64,000 nt of DNA from positions 1 to 64,000 of the forward strand of contig NZ_BIMB01000011.1 in NCBI RefSeq assembly GCF_004000865.1, read 5' to 3'. Below the pieces are notes generated by a model that was not told where the DNA came from, made no database searches, and saw nothing but the letters and a program-made list of their open reading frames with translations. The translations under genes and the position numbers were made by a program. Each line of letters begins with the position of its first letter. The stretch's first letter is position 1. Shown piece by piece: positions 1-6,907 of the stretch. Source of the stretch: Paenibacillus elgii NBRC 100335 (GTDB lineage: Bacteria > Bacillota > Bacilli > Paenibacillales > NBRC-103111).

Positions 1-827
1 AGCCAGCCCGCCAGCGCGGCGCCAGCTTCGCGCGCGTCTGCGAAGCGGCCGTCGGGGCTTGCGCGCAGCAGCCGCAGCACGATCGGTGCAAGCCCGGGCG
101 GGATCGCCGCTTCCGCTTCGCGATACGGATTTTGCGGATTGTAATACGCGCCGCCGCTCAGCAAAAAATAAAGCAGCGCGCCGAGGCCGTACAGATCGGT
201 GTGCGGATCGCTCTGCCGCCCGTCGAACTGCTCCGGCGCGGCAAAGCCGACCGTGCCGAGCAGCACCGTATCGGCGGCTTGCTCCGCTTTAAAGCTGCGG
301 GCGGTCCCGAAGTCGATCAAGCGCACCCGTCCGTCCGCGTCCAGCATCAGGTTGGACGGCTTCAAATCGCGGTGGATGATCGGCTCCGGGCGGAGCGAGT
401 GCAAATAATCGAGCAGCCCGCAAAGCTGCAGCGCAATTTCCGCCGCCTGTCCCTCGCTCATGCGGCGGCCCAGCCGTTCAAAACGCTGCAGCAACGTTTC
501 CCCTTCGATATAATCCATGACCAGATACAAAAAACCGTGGGCATTAGCGGGAACGTAATCGACGATATCCGGCAAATTCGGATGACTCAAACGGCTCATC
601 GTTTCCGCTTCCTTGAGCAGCACGTGCCGCCGCAGCGCCGCCTCCTGGCCGCTTTCCCCTGCGGACGGGTCGTCCCCGATATACGTCTCCTTAACGGCCC
701 ACCGCTTCCCCTTCAGCTTCAAGTCTTCCGCCAGAAACACCCGGCTCATCCCGCCACTCCCCAGAGGAGCCATGATCCGGTAGCGTCCCGTCAACGTCTG
801 ACCCGGTTGTAAGCCGTAATGCAGCAT
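1..827 (-). CDS. Serine/threonine protein kinase, C-terminus cut by window edge
   Basis: This is a Hanks-type protein kinase that would phosphorylate Ser/Thr residues of cytoplasmic targets. About 275 residues are visible from an ATG at 827, which is preceded by a GGGG-rich ribosome binding site. The order is a glycine-rich loop (LGSGGMSRVF), the lysine of AVKE, the catalytic loop HRDLKPSN, the DFG motif inside LIDFGTARS, and an APEQF segment. All catalytic residues are therefore present. The frame stays open to base 1, so any C-terminal extension (PASTA or membrane anchor) lies outside the window. It is transcribed divergently from the ugp-like operon. A terminator-like hairpin lies in its own leader. 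The kinase call is certain; the target and subfamily are unknown. Confidence 0.93.
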   Translation of the reverse strand, partial: MLHYGLQPGQTLTGRYRIMAPLGSGGMSRVFLAEDLKLKGKRWAVKETYIGDDPSAGESGQEAALRRHVLLKEAETMSRLSHPNLPDIVDYVPANAHGFLYLVMDYIEGETLLQRFERLGRRMSEGQAAEIALQLCGLLDYLHSLRPEPIIHRDLKPSNLMLDADGRVRLIDFGTARSFKAEQAADTVLLGTVGFAAPEQFDGRQSDPHTDLYGLGALLYFLLSGGAYYNPQNPYREAEAAIPPGLAPIVLRLLRASPDGRFADAREAGAALAGW

Positions 828-864
828 GATTTCGTTCCCCCGCCTTTCGTTCGCAGACAACGAC

Positions 865-910
865 AAAAAACCGCCTTACGCATGCAAACAATGCATGACA
901 TAAGGCGGTT
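865..910 (-). terminator. Terminator-like hairpin inside the kinase leader (possible attenuator)
   Basis: On the minus strand an AACCGCCTTA stem with inner GCATGC/TGCATG pairing is followed directly by six T. It lies between the predicted promoter (940-968) and the kinase ATG at 827. No minus-strand gene ends upstream, so it cannot be an ordinary gene-end terminator. It is either an attenuator or a palindromic protein site. Confidence 0.55.
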
Positions 911-939
911 CTTCCGCACAATGTAATGAGATTGCTTAT

Positions 940-968
940 AAATTATCATAGTTTTACCAAAATTTCAA
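940..968 (-). promoter_or_regulatory. Sigma-A type promoter of the kinase gene
   Basis: Read on the minus strand, TTGAAA and TAATTT are separated by exactly 17 bp. The transcript would start near 933 and enter the hairpin at 910-865 before reaching the kinase start codon. Confidence 0.6.
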
Positions 969-1017
969 CAACCGATTTGCCGCCGTTTATTTAGAATTTG
1001 TAAATTTCAAGCGGTTC

Positions 1018-1071
1018 TCCACAATATCTTAACGCACAATTAACCTTTGGATAACACCCCCGCATTATAAT
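1018..1071 (+). promoter_or_regulatory. PhoP-box-like tandem array plus -10 box of the ugp-like operon
   Basis: TTAACG (1029), TTAACC (1040) and ATAACA (1051) recur at an exact 11-bp period, with a weaker TCCACA at 1018. A TATAAT -10 box follows at 1066-1071, and no good -35 is seen at the normal distance. The Gram-positive PhoP consensus is TTAACA-like hexamers with an 11-bp period lying over the -35 region. This arrangement and the downstream glycerol-phosphate transporter genes together point to phosphate-starvation control. Confidence 0.68.
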
Positions 1072-1108
1072 TAGCTCGTTCAGACCAGTCCCTGAAAGGA
1101 GCGTCCGC

Positions 1109-2077
1109 ATGACCTTGCTCGACCGTAACGCAGCGGTTCGTCCGGCCCCAAATTCAGCCAAGAGGCAAACTGCGGCAGCCGCCGGCCGGCGAAGCCTGCG
1201 CGTGACCCAGTGGAAGGAAGCGTCGCTTGCCTATGCTTTCCTGCTACCTTCTCTTTTGCTGTTCGGTATTTTTCTGTTCTATCCTCTTTTGAAGTCGGTT
1301 TACCTCAGCCTGCATTTGACCGACCCCCGGGGGCGCATCGCCGCTTTTGCCGGCCTCGACAACTTCACCGAGCTGCTGGCCTCCGATAAATTTTATGAAA
1401 GCTTGAAAGTCACCCTGTCCTTCACGGTTCTCACCGTCCCTGTCGGCATTGCCCTTGCGCTGCTGCTCGCTGCGCTGTCCCAAGGCAAGCTTCGGGGGAT
1501 GAAAGCATTCCAATTCGTGTTCTCGCTGCCTGTCGCCATTTCCGTCGGCACCGGCTCGGTCATCTGGATGATGCTGTATCATCCGACGCTGGGCACTCTC
1601 AATTATTTTTTGACGCTGCTCGGCGTGGAACCGGTCCGTTGGCTGACCGATCCGGCTTGGGCGCTCATCTCGGTCTCCATCATGACGATTTGGATGAATC
1701 TCGGCTTCAATTATATCGTCCTGCTTAGCGGCTTGCAGAGCGTACCCGAGGAAATTTACGATAGCGCCAAAATCGACGGCTCCGGCCCGCTGCGCACCTT
1801 TTTCCAGCTTACGGTGCCGCTCGTATCGCCCACGCTCTTTTTCGTCGGGATCGTCTCGGTCATTCATGCATTCCAATCGTTCGGACAAATTCACATTCTC
1901 ACCAAGGGTGGCCCAATGAACAGCACCGACGTCATCGTCTTTAATATTTATCAAGATGCGTTCGTGAACTTCCGTTTCGGTATCGGCAGCGCGCAGGCGC
2001 TCATTCTGTTCGCCATCGTGCTGATTCTGACCCTCCTCCAGTACCGTTTTCTGGAAAGGAAGGTGCATTACCAATGA
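1109..2077 (+). CDS. ugpA: ABC transporter permease, MalF/UgpA type
   Basis: A 322-residue inner-membrane subunit of a CUT1 carbohydrate-type importer. A basic N-terminal tail of about 40 residues precedes six predicted membrane segments. The ATPase-docking EAA loop is visible near residue 215 (EEIYDSAKIDGSG). A good AGGAG site precedes the ATG. The gene overlaps the next permease by four bases, so the two are translationally coupled. The assignment to glycerol-3-phosphate uptake rests on the binding protein encoded third in the operon and on the Pho-box-like promoter. No UgpC-type ATPase lies nearby, so a shared MsmX-type ATPase elsewhere is likely. Confidence 0.88.
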   Translation: MTLLDRNAAVRPAPNSAKRQTAAAAGRRSLRVTQWKEASLAYAFLLPSLLLFGIFLFYPLLKSVYLSLHLTDPRGRIAAFAGLDNFTELLASDKFYESLKVTLSFTVLTVPVGIALALLLAALSQGKLRGMKAFQFVFSLPVAISVGTGSVIWMMLYHPTLGTLNYFLTLLGVEPVRWLTDPAWALISVSIMTIWMNLGFNYIVLLSGLQSVPEEIYDSAKIDGSGPLRTFFQLTVPLVSPTLFFVGIVSVIHAFQSFGQIHILTKGGPMNSTDVIVFNIYQDAFVNFRFGIGSAQALILFAIVLILTLLQYRFLERKVHYQ

Positions 2078-2895
2078 GTTCGCGCTTGCAAAATACGTTC
2101 GTGTACACCGTGCTCATCGTCGCTGCGGTGCTGACATTGTATCCGATCCTGTATACCGTTGCAGCCTCGTTCATGACGAACGCGGAATCGGCTTCGTATC
2201 CGCCGAAGCTGCTGCCGGGCAGCCTGCACTGGGAGAACTATATCCAAGTGCTCAAGCAAATTCCGGTCAGTCAATTTATCGCCAACAGCTTCCTTGTCTC
2301 GGGCACGATCATGCTCGGGCAGCTCGTGACGGCAAGTCTGGCCGCCTATGCATTCGCATATATGAGATTTCCGGGCAAAAGCTTCCTGTTTGCGCTGTTC
2401 CTGTCCACCATGATGATTCCGTGGGAAGTGACGATCATTCCCAATTATTTGACCGTCAAAAGCTGGGGCTGGCTCGACAGCTACCAGGGACTGATCGTGC
2501 CTTTTCTGGCAACCGCCTTCGGCACGTTTCTGCTGCGCCAATTTTTCCTGCAGCTCCCCCGCGAATTGTTCGAAGCCGCCAAAATCGACGGCTGCGGCCA
2601 TCTGCGCAGCTTTATCCGGCTCGTGCTGCCGCTGGCCAAGCCCGCGCTCGCCACGCTCGGCGTATATTCGTTCCTGAGCAACTGGAACATGTACTTGTGG
2701 CCGCTGCTCGTCACGAACGGGCAATCGATGCGCACGGTCCAGATCGGCATCAGCATGCTGCAATTCGAAGAGCTGACCTATTGGAACGTCGTGCTGGCGG
2801 GCGTCGTGACGGTGCTGCTGCCGTCGCTTGTTTTGCTGCTGCTCGGTCTAAAGCAGCTCGTCCGCGGGATGACGGCCGGAGCGATCAAAGGGTAA
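2074..2895 (+). CDS. ugpE: ABC transporter permease, MalG/UgpE type
   Basis: A 273-residue second membrane subunit that would pair with the preceding UgpA-like permease to form the translocation channel. Six hydrophobic segments and an EAA loop (ELFEAAKIDGCGH, about residue 165) are visible. The start overlaps the ugpA-like stop (ATGA). The binding-protein gene follows 113 bases downstream on the same strand with no terminator between. The length and the C-terminal GMTAGAIKG match MalG-like permeases. The family is certain; the substrate is inferred from the third gene. Confidence 0.88.
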   Translation: MSSRLQNTFVYTVLIVAAVLTLYPILYTVAASFMTNAESASYPPKLLPGSLHWENYIQVLKQIPVSQFIANSFLVSGTIMLGQLVTASLAAYAFAYMRFPGKSFLFALFLSTMMIPWEVTIIPNYLTVKSWGWLDSYQGLIVPFLATAFGTFLLRQFFLQLPRELFEAAKIDGCGHLRSFIRLVLPLAKPALATLGVYSFLSNWNMYLWPLLVTNGQSMRTVQIGISMLQFEELTYWNVVLAGVVTVLLPSLVLLLLGLKQLVRGMTAGAIKG

Positions 2896-3008
2896 GACAT
2901 AGCGCGAGGACCGGCTCTTGGCTCGCTCCGCATGACGGAGTCGACGAGTTTCCAACCCCCTCCTCGCTCTATATATAAATAACAAATTAAAGGGAGAGAT
3001 CAACCGAA

Positions 3009-4394
3009 ATGAAGCACCTGAACAAAAAAAGCATGCTGCTTCTGCTGCTTGCTTTCGTCATGATGTTTATGGCGGCATGCGGCAACGGCACGGCGGGCAA
3101 TGCTGGCGACAAGCCTGCGGCCGGCGGCGCAGAAAATAAGGAAGTGCCGAAATCCGGGGAGCCGGTCAAGGTCGTCTGGTGGCACTCGATGAGCGGCGAG
3201 CTGGGCAAAGCGGTGGACAAGCTGGTCGCCGATTTCAACGCCTCCCAGAAAAACGTCGTCGTCGAAGCCGTATTCCAAGGCACCTACGACGAAAGCTTGA
3301 ACAAAATGAAAGCGTCCATGGATTCCAAAAGCGGTCCGGCGCTCATTCAGGTGTACGAAATCGGCAGCCGCTTCATGATTGACTCCAAAGCGATCACACC
3401 GATGCAAAAATTTATCGATGCTGACAAATACGATGTCTCCCAGCTTGAAGAAAACATTTTGAACTACTATACGGTGGACGGCAAGCTAAATTCGATGCCG
3501 TTCAACACGTCCAACCCGATTCTGTATTACAACAAAGACATGTTCAAAGCTGCCGGTCTCGATCCGGAAAAGCCGCCCGTCACCTACGAAGAAATCGCCG
3601 AAGCAGCCAAAAAGCTGACTAAAGACGGCAAAGCCGGCGCTTCCTTCGCCATCTACGGCTGGTTCATGGAGCAGTTCTTCGCGAACCAAGGCGCCGAGTT
3701 GCTGAACAACGGCAACGGCCGCACCAGCCCGGCAACGGAATCTTTGCTTGGCAGCGATGCCGGCGTCAACACGATGACTTGGTGGAAGCAAATGATCGAC
3801 GACAAAACGATGCTGAACCTCGGCCGCAAAACCGACGATACGAAAAAAGCGTTTGCCGCCGGCCAAATCGCGATGACGCTCGATTCGACCGCTTCCCTGC
3901 GCGGGATTGTCAGTGCAGCAGAAGGCAAGTTCCAAGTCGGTACCGCCTTCCTGCCGAAGCCGAAGGACGCGAAGGATGGCGGCGTCATCGTCGGCGGCGC
4001 GAGCTTGTACATCTTGAACAACCGTTCCGAAGCGGAGCAGAAGGGCGCATGGGAGTTCATCAAATTCCTCACCGATCCGAAGCAGCAAGCTTACTGGCAC
4101 GTCAACACGGGATACTTCCCGATCACGAAAAAAGCGTATGACGAGCAGCTCGTCAAGGACAATCTGACCAAATATCCGCAGTTTAAAACAGCTGTCGACC
4201 AGTTGCACCAAACGAAAGCGAACAAAGCAACGCAGGGCGCGGTTATGGGCGTGTTCCCGGAAGCCCGCCAGCTTACCGAAGGCGCAATCGAAGAAGTGCT
4301 GAACGGCAAGAAGTCTCCGAAAGAAGCGCTGGACGGCGCAGCTAAAGAAATATCGTCGAAGCTTGCACAGTATAACAAGACGGTAGCGAAATAA
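3009..4394 (+). CDS. ugpB: Substrate-binding lipoprotein, UgpB-like (glycerol-3-phosphate/glycerophosphodiester)
   Basis: A 461-residue extracytoplasmic solute receptor anchored by lipid at the Cys of a lipobox (MAACGN, about residue 24). The mature N-terminus has WWHSMSGELGKAVDKL, then AALIQVYE-type and PFNTSNPILYYNKD segments. Later segments include LGRKTDDTKKAF, IVGGASLYI and WHVNTGYFPITKKAY. This series of motifs follows E. coli UgpB closely from memory, closer than maltose or raffinose binding proteins, and so supports uptake of glycerol-3-phosphate or its diesters. It is the last gene of the operon and has a strong terminator behind it. The exact ligand is an inference. Confidence 0.82.
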   Translation: MKHLNKKSMLLLLLAFVMMFMAACGNGTAGNAGDKPAAGGAENKEVPKSGEPVKVVWWHSMSGELGKAVDKLVADFNASQKNVVVEAVFQGTYDESLNKMKASMDSKSGPALIQVYEIGSRFMIDSKAITPMQKFIDADKYDVSQLEENILNYYTVDGKLNSMPFNTSNPILYYNKDMFKAAGLDPEKPPVTYEEIAEAAKKLTKDGKAGASFAIYGWFMEQFFANQGAELLNNGNGRTSPATESLLGSDAGVNTMTWWKQMIDDKTMLNLGRKTDDTKKAFAAGQIAMTLDSTASLRGIVSAAEGKFQVGTAFLPKPKDAKDGGVIVGGASLYILNNRSEAEQKGAWEFIKFLTDPKQQAYWHVNTGYFPITKKAYDEQLVKDNLTKYPQFKTAVDQLHQTKANKATQGAVMGVFPEARQLTEGAIEEVLNGKKSPKEALDGAAKEISSKLAQYNKTVAK

Positions 4395-4406
4395 CGTTTC
4401 ACCCGG

Positions 4407-4448
4407 CCGACGGTCTCCCTCAAATAAGGAAGACCGTCGGTCTTTTTT
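4407..4448 (+). terminator. Terminator of the ugp-like operon
   Basis: A perfect 10-bp stem (CCGACGGTCT with its complement, 14-nt loop) is followed by TCTTTTTT. Confidence 0.9.
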
Positions 4449-4468
4449 GAATTTTAATTCTAAAAATA

Positions 4469-4497
4469 TTGAATTTAAAATTCTAATATTATAGAAT
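4469..4497 (+). promoter_or_regulatory. Promoter of the arsR-mfs pair with an embedded palindrome
   Basis: TTGAAT at 4469 and TAGAAT at 4492 are 17 bp apart. An inverted repeat ATTCTA-ATATTA-TAGAAT (4480-4497) covers the spacer end and the -10 box. This is where an autorepressing ArsR-type dimer would block RNA polymerase. Confidence 0.6.
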
Positions 4498-4532
4498 ACA
4501 CTAGAATCATTTAATTCGAAGAGGTGATTAGG

Positions 4533-5582
4533 TTGGACATCATTCAAGCTACGGGACGGAAGCGGGAGACGTATCAAGTGCAGCTCGAGTATTCGCTGCT
4601 GTGGGAATGCGCGATGGGGATTGCGGCTGTGACGAACACGCCGCTTCTCCATACGTTGGAGAAACCATCGGAACATTGGAAGCAGCTCAAAGCCTCGTTA
4701 TCCAAAGAACTGCTGGAGCACTTGGCTTTTGTAGAGAAGCACAATACTTGGAAGGCTTTGCTTCAGTTGCTCCATCAGCAAGCTTTCACTTCCCTGCCCG
4801 ATTTTCTGGCCTATATCGAGCGTTTGGCCCCGGAGGAGTTGAAAAGCATCTGTCTTCCCTATCTCGGAAAAGAGCACCAGAACTCGCGCAAGCAGGCGGC
4901 TTCCGGCGACAGGAAGGCTGCACAAAGGCTGCAGGAACTCGCAAACGGGAACCCGTTTTTCCCGGCCTATATCGATTTTATCTGCACAACCGATCCGGCG
5001 GAGCTGAAGCGTCATCTCGCGGAAGTGATGTCAGGCTGGTACGAGGCAGTTATCGAGCCGGAAGCGGAGCAGCTCCTTGCCGTTTTGACCAGAGATAGCG
5101 AAGCCAAGCGCAGCATGCAGCAAAGGATGACCCCGGAAGAGCTTGTCGAATGGGCCACGGGCGGCGTCACGTATTCGCCGGAGCCGAGTGTTCACCGGGT
5201 GCTGCTCATCCCGCAAATCGTTTACCGGCCATGGAACATCGAAGCGGATATCGAAGGGACGAAGGTCTTTCATTATCCTGTAGCGAGCGATAGCATCCAT
5301 CCTGCCGACAAGTACATGCCAGACGCCTCGCTCGTTCTTAAACATAAGGCGCTCGGCGACGAAATCCGGCTGCGCATCGTCAAGCTGCTGTCCGAAGAGG
5401 ACCGGAGCCTGCAAGATTTGACGGATCGGTTGAATATCGGAAAATCGACGATTCATCATCATTTGAAGCTGCTCCGTGCCGCAAGGCTGGTCGACATCCG
5501 CGATGCCAAGTACCGCGTCAAGACGAAAGCCATCGATACGCTGGCCCAAGAGCTGGCCGATTATTTACGACAAGACGAATAA
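4533..5582 (+). CDS. ArsR-family transcriptional regulator with long N-terminal domain
   Basis: A 349-residue putative repressor. The C-terminal 75 residues form a winged helix of ArsR type (HKALGDEIRLRIVKLL, then STIHHHLKLLRAARLV as the recognition helix). The first 250 residues are a helical domain of unknown ligand, which makes the protein about three times longer than a minimal ArsR. The TTG at 4533 was chosen because GAGGTGAT lies six bases upstream; an in-frame GTG at 4524 overlaps that Shine-Dalgarno. No CxC metal-binding motif is seen near the helix, so metal sensing is unlikely. An MFS exporter gene follows 13 bases downstream and is the probable target. Confidence 0.8.
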   Translation: MDIIQATGRKRETYQVQLEYSLLWECAMGIAAVTNTPLLHTLEKPSEHWKQLKASLSKELLEHLAFVEKHNTWKALLQLLHQQAFTSLPDFLAYIERLAPEELKSICLPYLGKEHQNSRKQAASGDRKAAQRLQELANGNPFFPAYIDFICTTDPAELKRHLAEVMSGWYEAVIEPEAEQLLAVLTRDSEAKRSMQQRMTPEELVEWATGGVTYSPEPSVHRVLLIPQIVYRPWNIEADIEGTKVFHYPVASDSIHPADKYMPDASLVLKHKALGDEIRLRIVKLLSEEDRSLQDLTDRLNIGKSTIHHHLKLLRAARLVDIRDAKYRVKTKAIDTLAQELADYLRQDE

Positions 5583-5595
5583 AGGTGGACGGAAC

Positions 5596-6843
5596 ATGGA
5601 AGCATCGGCTGCCGGACGAAGCCCCGAGCCTTCGCTGCCGGAATTCAAAAGAAATTACCCGGTCTTCCGCTTCGTAGGAAGCAGCTTTATTTCCTACTGC
5701 GGAGATCAAATTCAGCTTATCGCGATTCCCCTGCTCGTTCTGGCGATTACGGGCTCACCGGTCAGCATGGGAATCGTAACCGCGCTCGAACGCCTGCCGG
5801 TGCTGCTGCAGCCCTTGACCGGCATCTGGTCCGACCGGTTGAACCGTAAAACGCTGCTGCTGCTCTGTGATCTCGGCAGAGGTGTCATTACGGGGCTGCT
5901 GGGCCTTCTGTTTATCATGGATTCGCTGGAAATGTGGCACGTGTACATCGCCGCCTTGGCCGCCGGCGTGCTCGGTCAAATCTATACGACGGCGCAAATC
6001 GCCTCCGTGCCGAATCTCGTCCGAAAAAGCGATTTGCAGACGGTGAATGCGGTCAATTCGGGCTTTGCGAACTTGGCCGTGCTCGCAGCGCCCGGTCTGG
6101 GAGGAATGGTGATCGGCTTATACAATCCCGGATATGCAGTGCTCGTCAACAGCGCTACGTTTTTTATCTCGTTTCTGACGGTTCTCAGCCTTCCCATCCG
6201 AAAGACGGCTGCGGGCGCCCATAAGGCAAACGGCATGTATGCAGATTTAAAAGAAGGCTTTCAGTTTGTCGTGCGGACGAAGCCGATTTTATTTACGAAC
6301 CTGGCGATGCTCGTATCCGTCTTCGGAACGACCCTGTTCCTGACAATGATGGTATTTCATCTCAAAGAAACGATTCAGCTGCCTGTCGGGCGCATCGGCT
6401 GGCTTTTGTCTGCGGGAGGACTGGGGGCGGTCGGGGGAGCGCTGGTGACGGCCGTGCTGCGCAAACGATTCTCTTACCGGACCATTTTATTCGCCGCTTC
6501 CTGTCTGGGCGGGTTGTCCGTCGTCGTCTTTAGCCAATCGCAGACTTACGCCGTGCTGCTGCTGTCGAATGCGGCCGGGACGATCACCGCGTCCGCTATG
6601 AACCCGTGCATCGTGACGATCCGGCAAACGCTGACACCCGACCGGCTGTTAGGACGCGTTCAGGCGACGAGCCGGTTTATGACGTGGACGCTGATGCCGG
6701 TGGCGGCTTTTTTGGCTGGCGTGCTGGCCGAACAGTTCGGAACGCACGGGACCATTTTGCTGGGCGGCTTGCTTTCTACGGCCGGTTCACTGCTGTACCT
6801 GCATCCTTCGCTACAGGATAAACAAAAGACCTCCGCCCGATGA
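5596..6843 (+). CDS. MFS efflux transporter (MFS_3/macrolide-efflux-like)
   Basis: A 415-residue polytopic membrane protein with about 12 hydrophobic segments. The loop between segments 2 and 3 (GIWSDRLNRKTLLL) is the MFS motif-A equivalent. The ATG at 5596 follows AAAGGTGG; an in-frame extension upstream overlaps the regulator and has no ribosome site. It is co-transcribed with the ArsR-type regulator, which suggests drug- or metabolite-induced export. The stop codon lies inside the loop of a hairpin that terminates the opposing chitinase transcript. The substrate cannot be read from the sequence. Confidence 0.85.
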   Translation: MEASAAGRSPEPSLPEFKRNYPVFRFVGSSFISYCGDQIQLIAIPLLVLAITGSPVSMGIVTALERLPVLLQPLTGIWSDRLNRKTLLLLCDLGRGVITGLLGLLFIMDSLEMWHVYIAALAAGVLGQIYTTAQIASVPNLVRKSDLQTVNAVNSGFANLAVLAAPGLGGMVIGLYNPGYAVLVNSATFFISFLTVLSLPIRKTAAGAHKANGMYADLKEGFQFVVRTKPILFTNLAMLVSVFGTTLFLTMMVFHLKETIQLPVGRIGWLLSAGGLGAVGGALVTAVLRKRFSYRTILFAASCLGGLSVVVFSQSQTYAVLLLSNAAGTITASAMNPCIVTIRQTLTPDRLLGRVQATSRFMTWTLMPVAAFLAGVLAEQFGTHGTILLGGLLSTAGSLLYLHPSLQDKQKTSAR

Positions 6844-6852
6844 GGGCGAAGG
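6820..6852 (-). terminator. Terminator of the chitinase gene, overlapping the MFS stop codon
   Basis: On the minus strand a 9-bp GC-rich stem (CCTTCGCCC with one G-U pair) and a 5-nt loop are followed by TCTTTTGTTT. The loop contains the stop codon of the convergent MFS gene. Confidence 0.7.
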
Positions 6853-6907
6853 CCGGAAATCATTAGTGCGGTATGAAGCGTATGCGGTGCTCTCGTTGTC
6901 GGGTGTT

